From: Phaseolus vulgaris
Lineage: Eukaryota; Streptophyta; Magnoliopsida; Fabales; Fabaceae
Assembly: GCF_000499845.2 (NCBI RefSeq)
Contig: NC_023749.2
Span: 38,378,105-38,442,104 of the forward strand
Direction: 5' to 3'
DNA: 64,000 nt
The notes under the pieces were generated by a model. That model saw only the letters and a program-made list of their open reading frames with translations. It was not told the origin of the DNA and ran no database searches. Position 1 is the stretch's first letter, and every line of letters starts with the position of its first letter. Of the stretch, positions 22,508 to 33,600 are shown piece after piece. The translations under genes and the position numbers were made by a program.

Positions 22508-23604
22508 TGATCCTGCTGGTTGACTTAGCGCTAGAGCGTTGCCTCGTCACAAACCTCCTCACCAGCTCGACTCCACGTGCCCTTCAAGTCCACACCACAG
22601 AAAGCCTCTCTGAGAATCTGGAAACACAAGGTGGCGCCTCTGCAGCCGGTGGCGCTCCGACGCTCAAGTCAGTAACAAGAACACCCAAAAACTGAGAGAA
22701 AATATGCTCTGTAGAACCGTACTAAAGGCACACAACCCTAGCAATGAGCCGTAATGAAAAACGTACCTCTGCAAATTCTGTTAAGTTTACCTTTATAGCT
22801 AGGTTTCTTCTCTCTCTAGGCCGTTATGCTTTTGGACGCGTGGCTCGCATCCAGCCCTGCACGTGTCGCCATCTGGGCTGGGATAGCAGGTAGCGCCCAG
22901 CCCTACACGTGTCATCGTCTAAGCTAGGATAACTTGAGCGTCATTTCTCTATTGCATCCAACCCTACACGTGTCGTCATCTAGGTTGGGGCAACTTGCAC
23001 GTTATTTCTGTGTAGTAACCATCTGCGCGGCTAAGTCCTCTACTCAAGGAGCAAGCTAGCACGCAATATGCCCTAGAACACCACCTGACAAGGCGAGTAT
23101 CGGGTGCAGCAAAATGCACCTTATCTATGACATCACTTGTCGTTAGTGGTACCTTCCTTATTGCTACACCATGTATGTTCTAGCTGGGGGAACCTTGCCA
23201 CCAGCAAATGTCCACTCTGGGAATCCTGTCGCTGATGGACAAGCTGTTCCCTTCAACCTACTCGACCTCCATGCCCCATGCTAGCGCAACAATCATCTCG
23301 TTGGACTTACACGCTTGGACTTACTCTTCTGAGTTCCCAGCAGCCTTAACTGAGTCTGTTGGGAAATCCGGTGACGTGCTTCTTGCGGCGATGTCAGGCC
23401 ACCCGGTCGCCAATCGTCTAACACGTCAACGTTATACAATCTCGGCGACAACCGATCATGTACGTTGTAGCACGCCGCTTCCACGAGCGGTGACTACACT
23501 AGCTTCTGAACCACTCGCCCTTCTCTAGCCACGTGCTCTGGTAAACACGCCTCACGTAGTCACGTGTTAGACACGTCATTACACCCGATGACCTGGTCGG
23601 TACA
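22508..23604 (-). repeat. 3' LTR of the Tat relic
   Basis: Ends ...CAGGATCA and begins TGTACCG like the other Tat LTRs. A TATAAA (minus strand, 22792-22797) is the likely core promoter. It carries several CACGTG and ACGTG boxes and two copies of a block containing CAGCCC/ACCC-TACACGTGTC (about 22850-22990). Confidence 0.75.
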
Positions 23605-23933
23605 CAAGCCCCCCAGTCTCGAGCTGCGACTTGTTCAGCGAGAAGACTAAAGAAGTTTAAATCCGGCTGCCTACGTGGCTTTGCACGTTGGCGCTCGTAC
23701 TGTTCACTGACTTGACACTTCACCAACTTCTTCGATCATTCGACACGTGGACTCATCAACGGCCATTATTCATTGTCGTTTGCGCTTCTCGCAACGTTCG
23801 AAACTCTTAAACACTTCGCGCCATTTCACTATTTCATTATCTTCTACCTCTCTTCAAACTCTCGAAACGCTCCAGCGAACGCTTCGATTCCCCCAACCAC
23901 CATCTTTCTGAATACTCTTCTGATCATCTAAAG

Positions 23934-24161
23934 GTAACTTTTTATCATTTTTACTGATATTTGCTGCATTTTAATCGGTTTGCATCATCCATTAACTGTC
24001 TGGAGCATATGTTGTGGGATGTTTTCTCTGCTTTGTTTTCTCTTTTCTTCGTTTAGGGTTTCTGAACCTTTTCTCTGCGAGCCCCCCTTGTTCTTCCATC
24101 TCCTTCTCTTCTGTCGAGTCTCTATGTTTACGAACTCTCATACCTTTTCGTCTTCTTGCAG
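23934..24161 (+). other. 5' UTR intron of the relic antisense gene
   Basis: Donor AAAG|GTAACT, acceptor TTGCAG|CTTCC, 228 bases, ending 8 bases before the ATG. It parallels the introns at 16376-16144 and 40267-40036. Confidence 0.6.
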
Positions 24162-24169
24162 CTTCCTCG

Positions 24170-24476
24170 ATGGCTCGTTCAAAAATCACACCAAACCCTC
24201 CTCCATCTCCTCGCAACCCTCCGACGAAAACCTGTAGGGAAAACCCTTCCTCTTCCCGCGACCCCCCAAGGGATCCTAGCGTCCCTTCCGACCGAGTCGC
24301 GAGACCCGCGTCCTCTCGTCCTAGCCAACCACAACCAAACCCACCACAAACCAGCGCGATGGTGAAGCCTCTTCCAGACTACAAACGACTATATCCGTGG
24401 GCCTCCGCAATCCTGCTGGGTGAGACTTCATCCATCAACTCTGATCGCGATATCCTTCGTCTCAAACCAAAGTGTT
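24170..24476 (+). pseudogene. Antisense extra gene of the Tat relic, truncated
   Basis: About 100 residues from the conserved start (MARSKITPNPPPSPRN) through the Ser/Pro-rich region to a LYPWA motif and a LRLK string that align with exon 1 of Tat-1 (LYPWATPTLL, VLRLTKGD). After that the sequence switches to unrelated AT-rich DNA, so the rest of exon 1 and exon 2 are lost. The first 100 residues are kept without a stop despite strong divergence. Confidence 0.7.
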
Positions 24477-24880
24477 CTATTTGATTGACATTTTAACAAA
24501 CACTTGGTATGCATGATATAGAATGCCATTGAATGAGTAATTTTTGGTATTTAATCTATGGAAGACAGTGCTTAACTTTGGATAAACTCAAAATAACAAT
24601 CATATTCAACATCAAAACATTTAAATATCAACAAGATTGAATCTTTGAGTTTATAGCAATTTAGCAATGAAATCTTAAAATGAATGGAGAAGGCAACAAT
24701 GATGGCTATGGAGATGATAGATTTATACATAAAGCACTACTTACCGTGATAATAGAAATGTAGATGAAATGTTAGAATGAGTATGAAAGCTTTTGGGATG
24801 AATTTTTTTAAAACTGGGAACGCTTGAATGAAATGAGTTAGGGTGCAGGGATTTCAAATGTGATTTCAAAATGCTACAGT
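24477..24880. other. Unassigned AT-rich sequence next to the Tat relic
   Basis: No gene seen. It probably belongs to the 3' non-coding part of the Athila-like remnant. Confidence 0.35.
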
Positions 24881-24894
24881 TTTTTTTTTTTATG

Positions 24895-25245
24895 TAAAAA
24901 CTCACTAGCTTAGGCTAGATCTTTTTAGCTTAGGCTAAAGTTTGGCAGAGAGCAACAAATTTGTTTAGCTCAAGCTAGATTATTTTAGCTCAGGCTAAAA
25001 CTTGGCCGAGAGCAACAAATTTGTTTAGCTCAAGCTAGATCATTTTAGCTCAGGCTAAAGTTTGGCAGAGAGCATCAATTTTTTCTACCTCAAGCTAGAC
25101 CGTTTTAGCTCAAGCTAAAGGTTTGCCGAGACCAACAGAGTTTTCTAGCTCAAGCTAGACCAGTTTAGCTCAAGCGAAATTTGCAGAACAATTTTTTTTT
25201 TCTTTTTCTGCATATCTAGCTTAGGCTAAAAGTTATAGCTTAAGC
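24895..25245 (+). repeat. 60-base minisatellite, AGCTCAAGCTAGA type
   Basis: About five units with 60-base spacing (TAGCTCAAGCTAGA at about 24966, 25026, 25086 and 25146), each also holding TTTTAGCTCA(A/G)GCTAAA and a GGC(A/C)GAGAGCAACA string. The half-units are imperfect inverted copies of each other. Confidence 0.8.
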
Positions 25246-25493
25246 TAAAATTACCCTGCAATGAAATTTTCTTGAAAATTTTCATTTTGTCTTTGCCAAA
25301 AGTTTCAAACCTTTCTAAGCTTTCTTCCATCCATTCATTTCACCTAACATTTCAAACCCGCATGACCATTTCAGATATCAAACTGGTTTTAAAGACATCA
25401 AATATTAAAACATACTACTAAATCAAAACAAAAATTAAAGACACATTTCAAAACAAAACACCGGGTTGCCTCCTAGCAAATGTTCGTTTAACG

Positions 25494-26270
25494 TCATATA
25501 GCTTGACGTCTGATTAACATCATTGAAGGTTCAACAACATTCATATCCACTCTGAAACACTCTTTATGATCATTTGAATACTTCTGTGCTTCAAAAACAT
25601 TAAAGCTTACTTCTTCATCTAGAACACAAACCTTCAATTTTCCTTTGTCTACATCAATTATAACTTTGGCAGTTTTCATGAATGGTCTTCCCAATATCAA
25701 AGGTACTTCAACATCTTCTTCAATATCCATTACAACAAAATCTATTGGGAATAGAAATTTATCTACCTTTACCAACAGATCTTCAACTATTCCATGTGGA
25801 TATTTGATTGATCTATCAGCCAACTGCAAAGTCATTCTTGTTGGTTTCACTTCTACATCTCCAATTTTCTTCAGCATTGATAAAGGCATCAAATTAATAC
25901 TAGCTCCAAGATTCAATAATGCCTTTTCAACAGTAAGATTTCCTATGGTAACTGGCAAAGTGAAACTCCCAGGATCTCTGGATTTATGTGGTAATGATTT
26001 TTGAATTATAGCACTGCATCCAGCTTCCAATTCAACTATCTCCTGGTCATTGAATTTTCTTTTCTTTGTCAATAATTCCTTCATGAATTGAGCATATGTA
26101 GGCATCTGCTTTAAAGCTTCAGTAAAAGGAATGTTAATTTGCAATCCTTTGAGAATATCCATAAATCTTGCAAATTTCCTTTCTTTGCATTTCTTTGTAG
26201 GTGCATGTGGATAAGGTACATCTTTTCTAGGAACACTCCTCTCTTGTTTTTCACTTTTTTTTCTCACCAA
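25494..26270 (-). pseudogene. Athila-type aspartic protease with altered active site
   Basis: A 258-codon open frame. About residues 85-200 form a retroviral-type protease: LPVTIGNL, the flap-adjacent IKYPHGIVEDLLVKVD and VPLILGRPFMKTA. The active-site triad reads NLGAS where the family has DLGAS, so the catalytic Asp is replaced by Asn and the enzyme should be inactive. It ends with RRQAI and a stop, with no RT following. The sister at 2290-2906 keeps the Asp. Confidence 0.75.
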
Positions 26271-26439
26271 TATCTACAACATCTTCCTTATTCCTTCTTT
26301 CTCCTCCCTCACACTCAATCTGTTCTTTTTCACTCTCTTTATCTTTTAAAACCTCCTCCTCAACAACTAAGTTTTTCCCAATTCCTTTTCCTATAACTTT
26401 CCCATTTCTGGTAGTGATAGACATGCAATGCTCCTTGGG

Positions 26440-27357
26440 GATTGGTTTGTGTATTTGCTGAAAATTGTCTTCCTTGATTATCAGCTAACTGTTTAGCCAG
26501 CTGCCCCACCTGTGTCTCTAAATTTTTATTGATGCTTCGGTATTTCTCTGATTAGATAGAGAGGCTTGCATGAATTTCTCAATAGTATCCTCCAATTTGG
26601 ATGTTCTCTCATGAACGGAAGGATAATGTGGTTGCTGCGAATAAGGAGCTTGTCTGTTAGATGATCCAACCTCTTGCTTCCACCCAAATCCTTGATTTGG
26701 ATTATTCCTCCATCCTTGAGTCATGCTATTTGGATAATTATATGCAAAGCCACTTTGCCTTCCTTGATTATTCATATACTGAACCTCTTCCTCTGATGGA
26801 TTTTGGTAAGAGCATTGGCCATTAAGATTATCTCCCTCACAAAAATCACAATTCAAAGCTTGATTCTGAATTGAAGGAGAATTTACTGCATGTAATTGTT
26901 GAGGCAGTTTTGACATTTGCTTGGTTAATGCCTCAATTTGCTGAGTCAAAATCTTGTTTTGTGCTATAATTGCATCTAAAGTACTAAGATCCAACACCCC
27001 TTTCTTTTGCACTGTATATCTATCATGTTGAGCTTGGTAATCTGTTGAGGCTAAGGCATCAATGTTCTTGTAGCTTGCTCTGCATCAACACTCATCATTG
27101 TACCTCCTGCTGCAGCATCCAATATCATTTTAGTATCAGGCCTCAAACTATTATGGAATATGTTCAACTGAACTATATCCTCAAAGCCATGATTAGGACA
27201 TCTGCTTAACATCACTTTCAAGCCTTCCCAAGCTTCACAAAAAGGTTCATCTGGTCCTTGCCTGAATGTGGAGATATCAGACTTAGCCTTGATATATCGA
27301 GAGAGTGGGAAGAATCTGTGTAGGAATTTCTCTTCTACATCATTCCAACTACTTAGA
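26440..27357 (-). pseudogene. Athila-type gag, broken and truncated
   Basis: 27012-26518 is open and holds the C-terminal gag with a knuckle C-x2-C-x4-N-x4-C (about 26845), where Asn replaces the zinc-binding His. 27357-27013 holds the capsid core in other frames (the LRPDTK, CPNHGFED and CEAWEGLK-like strings align with 3352-3660). It is cut at 27357 by the array. RNA-binding capacity is probably lost. Confidence 0.7.
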
Positions 27358-27512
27358 CTATTTTATTTAAATTTTGGAACATATTCCAACAATTTTTACA
27401 ACCCCGGTGTAATATGAGATTGATATATTACATCGCTGGGATCTACATCGGTTATAGAACCAGTGTAAAATGTCTCCCAGAACCGGTGTAATATGTGTTT
27501 TCTGCATTAGTA
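27358..27512 (+). mobile_element. CACTA-I copy a, 3' end only
   Basis: Last 155 bases of the element, with ACCGGTGTAATATG motifs, ending GCATTAGTA (terminal G changed to A). Followed by TTTCTATCATTTTC as in the other copies. Confidence 0.7.
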
Positions 27513-27855
27513 TTTCTATCATTTTCAATGTAATATGCGATCATTTTAAACATATACAACATATGTTTAAAGTATACAACACAATTGTCTTTTATTAAAG
27601 TAATATGCGATCATTTTAAACATATGAATTAATTAACGTTTTAATAATATCAAATTGGACAATGTGGTTTAATTCATTACCGTTTCTATCATTTTCAATG
27701 TTATTTTATAAATAAAATAAATTAAGTAAAAAATTGCTACTTAAAGGATACGATGATAAGAATTTGTGTACATTAAATAGAGGAATTCACTTTATTTATT
27801 AATGTTATAGATACTACTATTAATCTGAATGTTAATAATAGTAATATTACCGTTT
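27513..27855. other. Array flank between CACTA copies a and b
   Basis: Joins the right flank of copy a near 27534 directly to sequence that elsewhere lies left of CACTA-I (AATATGCGATCATTTTAAACATATG, given twice here at about 27534 and 27601). The CACTA-II segment and peptide gene are missing between them. Confidence 0.6.
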
Positions 27856-29254
27856 CACTAGTATAAATAACGCTTTGTAGATATTATATCAGTTAAATGA
27901 GAACCGGTGTAACTAAAATTGCGGTGACATTTTTGTAAATATTTGACACATATTACACTAGATGGATGGCCCAACCGGTGTAATATGTTATGTACAAAGT
28001 AAAAAAAATAAAATTCTGAGCATGACATCTTACACCGGTGTAATATGTCATGCACAGAGTAAGAAAACAGTTTTGAAATTTTTTAATTCTACTTGACATA
28101 TTACACCGGTTGGATAGTCCAACCAGTGTAATATGTGAGTTAATAAAATTTTTAAAAATGATTAAGGAGAGAAGCTACCATTAGCAACATTCTCTTATTC
28201 AAACCAACGTTGTGGTTTAAACTCATCGCAATCCTTCCCATACAAACTCTTCATTCTCCTCGCCCTGTTTGGAAAATAAGTCACTCTATTCCCTTTCCGA
28301 ATGTGGGTCCCATCAGGTAACACAAACACGAGTTCAACAATTTAGCTCTATGAAACACTTATAATCCAAACCCTCATTTTTCTCTTTTGCACAATAAAAC
28401 TTACTCACAACCAACACTTCTTCCTCTCCATGTTTCGATAACAACTAGAACAACGACACCATTGTTAGGGATGTGGTGTCTCTCCCAGCCATTATCATAC
28501 TTATAATTATATGACTCACCACCGTGTCCACTTGCCCTACCTCCCTCCAACAACCGAACCAGCAAATCAATGCCACCTTTTCTTCCATTAGGTGTGATTT
28601 CATCTTTCTTTGCTTTTACGATCTTCATCTCTAACTCATGCACAACCTTCACGCCTTCATTCAGAGCCTTCTCTAACCTCACGTTCAACATTTTCTTCAC
28701 CTTCCACACCAGAAACAATAGTCATGCAACCCGCGCGATGCTCATCTCCGACCCAATGTTACACATCGTCAAAAGAGGCGGAAGCGGCTTGTTCTGGTCT
28801 AGGCAACATGATGAAGAACTTAAGGGATTTCGGTGAAGGGTTTTCCTTTAGGGAAATTTCCAAAGTTCGTCGTCCGACTATGCAACACGCGCTGAGGCGG
28901 TGAACGACTATGGTGTGGGTTGGGAATTGGGTTATGTGTTCAGTGTAGCAGTCGAGTAGACGGTGGTGGTTCAGGGAAAATGAAACGAGGCATCCCTTGA
29001 TTGGGTGTTTAGGAGGTGCCTGTTTATGGTGATAACACCCTTGTCATATATTATACCAGTTGTTTGTCTCAACCGGTGTAATATGTCCCTTCTGGAACAC
29101 TATTTTATTTAAATTTTGGAACATATTCCAACAATTTTTACAACCCCGGTGTAATATGAGATTGATATATTACATCACTGGGATCTACATCGGTTATAGA
29201 ACCAGTATAAAATGTCTCCCAGAACCGGTGTAATATGTGTTTTCTGCATTAGTG
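27856..29254. mobile_element. CACTA-I copy b, non-autonomous CACTA transposon
   Basis: 1399 bases. The termini CACTAGTATAAATAACG and CACTAATGCAGAAAACAC (inverted) match at about 13 of 18 positions and are flanked by TTT on both sides, the 3-bp duplication expected of CACTA elements. Subterminal ACCGGTGTAATATG motifs occur in both orientations within 300 bases of each end. It has no transposase and carries a P450-like fragment in the middle. Confidence 0.75.
28401..28900 (-). pseudogene. Captured CYP94-like P450 fragment (copy b)
   Basis: Minus strand 28718-28401 reads VWKVKKMLNVRLEKAL, VHELEMKIVKAKKDEI and GGIDLLVRL, resembling the region before the I-helix of CYP94/CYP86 P450s. Upstream at about 28870-28830 another frame gives a (P)KGKPFTE-like string of the same family. 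The roughly 130 residues normally between them are missing, as is the heme-binding region, so no enzyme is possible. Assignment is from remembered family resemblance. Confidence 0.55.
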
Positions 29255-29378
29255 TTTCTATCATTTTCAATGTTATCTTGAATACGAAATAAATTAATTT
29301 AAAATAAATATTATTTATTTTAATTATGTTTAAAGTGTGTAATAGTACTTTATCTTTGAGTAAATCCAAATAAAAAGT

Positions 29379-30197
29379 GTACCGCCTTGGTAGTCGGAAG
29401 TGATGACGTGGCATCAAGCTACAGTATCGGCGTGTTGACGAGACGCCAGGTTGGCAGAAGGGAAGGAAGTCGGGGGGCTCGTGTAGTCGCCAGTTATTAA
29501 GTTGGCGTGCTCCGATCTCCAGCATACCAGAACCGGCGATCACCGGGTTAAAGATGAAGTCGCCAGATGTAAACTCAGGCGACCAAGTGATTGGAGATCG
29601 CCAGAGCAAGCACATCGCCGAAGATGAAGGTGGTGCAGATTATGAAGGCGGCCGGCGAGACCACAGGGAAGGTGTACGAAGGCATCCTAACTCGCCAATT
29701 CTAGTAGAGATCGCGCTCCCAAGTTAGCTATGCACTGGGCAGTACCATGCATAAGTAACTTAGCCAAAAGAGAGTCAGAAGCAGCGCCCAAGTCAAGGAG
29801 GCTCCAGATGATGGCACGTGTACGACTGGATGCGAGCCACGTGTCCAGGTGCGTAACTGCCAGGAGAGAGAAAGTGACCAGGTATTTAAGGGTTTCCCAA
29901 CGAACTTTCAAGGTACGCACGTTCAGATTGTCTTCTTTACGCTTGCGAGTTCTTGAGCATACTGTGAGAGAGAACATTGCACGGTTCCTTGAGAGTTCTT
30001 GAGTGTTTGCTCTTGAATTATTTGGTGGTTCAGTCACTGACTTGGGCGTTGGAGTGCGATCGGCCGCAGCGGCGCCGCTCTGTTCTTTTGCAGGTTCTTG
30101 AGGTGGATCGTGATGAAGGACGGAGGTTGAAGCGGTGCACACGTCGATCCAAGTTTGACGAGGCAAGTTCCAACGTTCTGGTCAACAGGCAGGATCA
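29379..30197 (+). repeat. 5' LTR of Tat-2
   Basis: 819 bases, TGTACCGCCTTGG...GGATCA. TATA-like TATTTAA at 29883-29889 (weaker than in Tat-1 and Tat-3). CACGTG boxes lie near 29815 and 29838. The primer binding site AGGCGCCCACCGTGGGGC follows at 30200-30217. Confidence 0.9.
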
Positions 30198-30609
30198 TCA
30201 GGCGCCCACCGTGGGGCCGTGTAAAACCTGTTCCCATCCACAACGTGAGTTCTTGGAGGTTTTCGTAGTTTTCTGTGTGGTTGTGTGCTGGTGCAACCGC
30301 TGTTCGCTGTTCATCTAGGTTTTGTTCGGTGATTTCGCGTTTTCCACCGTTCGTTTGGGTTTTTGTTCGGTGAAGTGAAGTTTCCTGCTGTTTGCGCGAG
30401 ATTTGATCGGTGAAGTTTGAGTTCTTTGACTCGTTTGGTTTGTCGTGGGAGAAACGGTGGTTTCTGGTGGAGTTGCAGGTTTCTGTGGAGATTTTCTGTA
30501 TTCTTAAGTTTTCTTGCGAAGTTCTGCGAAGTTTTGACCGATTGATCGCTGAGTCGATCGTCGCTGAAGGAAGTGTTGCTCATTACTCTCTGTGATTTGC
30601 TAAGTTTTC

Positions 30610-33600
30610 ATGAGAAAAATGAGAAGCAACCGTTCAAGTCCAGTTGCACCCGTTGCTGCTGAAGGCGCCGCCGCCATGACCATGGCGCAGATGGTAGAGA
30701 TTATGCGCTCGTTGCAGGCAACTGTGGAAGCCTCGCGCATAGAACAGGCGAGAATGCATGAGGACCTGGCCGCCTCTCGGGCCAGAAATGATGAGCTTAG
30801 CAAGGTGACTGAAGAGCTGCGTCAAGCTCTTCAGGAGCAGCAAGGGCGTCCTATTGTTGAAGAGGTCGCGCCATCAACACCACCTCGTGTTTTTCCTATG
30901 CCTTTCGCTCAGGCGATTACTGACACGCCTATTCCTGCGAGTGTGGTACCTGTTAAGGCTGTTTTTACCGGCGTGGAGGATCCTGAGGCTCATCTCACCA
31001 CGTTCCATACGCAGATGATGCTGTCAGGAGGATCAGACGCCGTATACTGCAAGATGTTCGTGAGCACACTCCAGGGAACGGCGTTGGAGTGGTTTGTGAG
31101 CCTGCCTAACGGTCACATAACCAATTTCCAACAGTTCTCGAAGATTTTCGTCGAGCAGTACATCGTGAATAAGGCACCGCCCAGGGTGTCTTACGATTTG
31201 TTTGATATAAGGCAATATCAAGGAGAGTCCCTCAGGGACTACTTGAATCGCTTTGGGGCGCAGATGGTCAGATCGCTGGCTAAAGATGAAGAAATGCTGG
31301 TCTATGCATTTAAGAAGGGCGTCCTACCGGGACCATTCTGCAAGGCATTGATCAGGGCTCACCCCGCCACGTTTGCTGAGGTTAGGCGACTTGCGGTGGA
31401 TCGCCGACGAGAGTGAAGTCGCCGAGAAGAGGGGAAGCGTGGCTCCCGCTAGGCCACGCGCCCAGACGAGGATCCAGCCACAGAGGGTGCTGGAGACAGC
31501 GGCGGCCAGAAGGGATCAGAGGACTCGCCATCCTTATGATCCAAGGAAGAACAAGGGCAGGAGCCAAGGGTGCCAGCAACCAGCACGCCAGGAATACAAT
31601 CGCCCACCTAAGCACAAGTTTGTCATGGGATTGGTGGACCTGATCGCCATTCCCAATATATCTGCTAGGTTGAAAGCGCCAGAGAAGGTGGGCGACAAGG
31701 TGCTGGGATCAAAGCCAGACGCCTGGTGTGAGTTTCACCAGGGCTTTGGTCACACAGTGGATTCGTGCTTGGCTTTAGGATACCAGCTCGACGATCTGGT
31801 TAAGAGCGGGTTCCTAAATGACTATTTGCTGAATAGAAGGACGGGGGGCGCGTCGAGCTCCCAACCAGCAGGTGGAGAAGCTCAGCAGCACGAGATGCCC
31901 ACGCACGGGGAAATCCACACCATTGCAGGGGGTTTCTCAGGGGGTGGATGCACCGCATCACAGAGGAAGAGGTACGCGAGGTCTGTGATGACGGTGGATA
32001 TGTTTGAAGATCACTCGCCGGAAGTGGACATTACATTCACCAAGCAGGATCTTCGAGACGTTGTGCCTCTTGACAACGATCCCATAGTCATCTCGTTGAT
32101 CACAGCAGGAAGAAAGGTCCACAGGGTTCTGGTGGACCAAGGAAGCTCGGTAGACGTGATGTTCTGGCCAACTTTCACGCAGTTGGAGCTGCCCCTTGAC
32201 CAGCTGAGGCCCTATGGAGGGTGTTTGTATGGTTTCGCTGGTGACCAGGTGGAGGTCAGGGGGTACATAGAGTTGAGGACTACGTTTACAGATGAGGCGG
32301 GTTCAAGAACAGAGAAAATCAAATACCTTGTTGTAAACGCTCCTTCAGCCTACAACATCCTGTTGGGAAGGCCCACGCTCAATCGGATAGGCGCTATACC
32401 GTCGACTCGGCACATGAAGGTGAAGTTGCCGTCTATGGAGGGGGTGGTGATCACCATCAAATCCGATCAGAAAGAAGCAAAGAAGTGCTATGAGAATAGC
32501 CTGAAAAACAAAAGATCGATGAGTTACGTAACAACCACCCCGCCTCCTGGTGTAAAGCCCAGGTCGACGATAATAGAAGAGACCGCCGGAAGAGACGTAG
32601 AGATGGTGGATGCTGATCTGGGGGAGCGGAACGCCGGTCTAGAGGAAGAAGAGGCAAGGAATCGCCCTGAGGAAGCGAGAGAACTGGGAATCGCCAAGGC
32701 AGTGATCGCCAGAGAAACCAGACCAAAACCCGTCGAGCAGTGGCTCGAGAGAGAGATCGGGGGAAAAATCTTCAAGCTGGGAAGATCCCTGGAGGTTGAG
32801 CTACAGGACCAGATCGCCAAGGTGATAGAACGGCATCTGGATGCGTTTGCATGGTCTGCTTCGGACATGCCCGGGATCGATCCCGACTTCTTGTGCCATC
32901 ATCTGGCGATGGACAATTTGGTGAGACCAGTGCGAAAAAGAAGAAGAAAGTTCAACGAGGAGAGGAGGCAAGCGATTAGGGACGAAACACAGAAACTCCT
33001 CGCTGCAGGCCACATCAGGGAAGTTCAGTACCCTGAATGGTTGGCAAATGTCGTGCTGGTGAAGAAGAGTAATGGGAAATGGCGCATGTGCGTCGATTTC
33101 ACTGATCTGAACAAGGCTTGCCCAAAGGATTTATATCCTTTACCAAGCATAGACGCCCTGGTGGATAGTGCTGCAGGGTGTAAGTTGTTGAGCTTCCTGG
33201 ATACTTTCTCGGGGTATAATCAGATCAAGATGCATCCCATGGATGAAGAGAAGACTGCCTTCATGACCGAGAGATCGTGCTACTGCTATAAGGTGATGCC
33301 ATTTGGGCTGAAGAACGCGGGGGCCACGTACCAGAGGTTGATGGATCGAGTACTTGCACTAATGCTGGGAAGGAATGTGCAAGCGTACGTTGATGACATG
33401 GTCGTGACCTCGCCGGAAAAAAGCAAGCACGTTGCAGACATGGAGGAATTGTTCACGACGATCGCCAAGTTCAAATTGAAGCTGAATCCAGAGAAATGCA
33501 TTTTCGGCGTGGAGGCTGGAAAGTTTTTGGGTTTCCTCTTAACTGAAAGGGGAATAGAAGCCAACCCGGATAAGTGTGCCGCCATCTTGGCGATGAGGAG

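Larger units (their letters stand above)
22508..24476 (-). mobile_element. Truncated Tat relic (3' LTR plus antisense-gene start)
   Basis: Minus-strand Tat element reduced to its 3' end: LTR 22508-23604 (TGATCC...GTACA on the plus strand), the family polypurine tract 23605-23618, and the start of the antisense gene. Homology stops near 24470, inside the first coding exon. Its LTR is 1097 bases, longer than those of Tat-1 to Tat-3, and diverged, so it is an older or separate subfamily. Confidence 0.75.
24477..27357 (-). mobile_element. Second gag-protease-only Athila-like remnant
   Basis: Contains a 60-base minisatellite (24901-25200), then on the minus strand protease (26270-25494) and gag (27357 to about 26440). 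No RT, integrase or LTR was recognised. It is cut at 27357 by the tandem array and at 24477 by the Tat relic junction. Confidence 0.6.

Noticed and set aside
22507..22695. Small open frame at the start of the Tat relic
   Set aside because: Lies wholly within the LTR and mirrors minus-strand LTR frames in Tat-1 and Tat-2.
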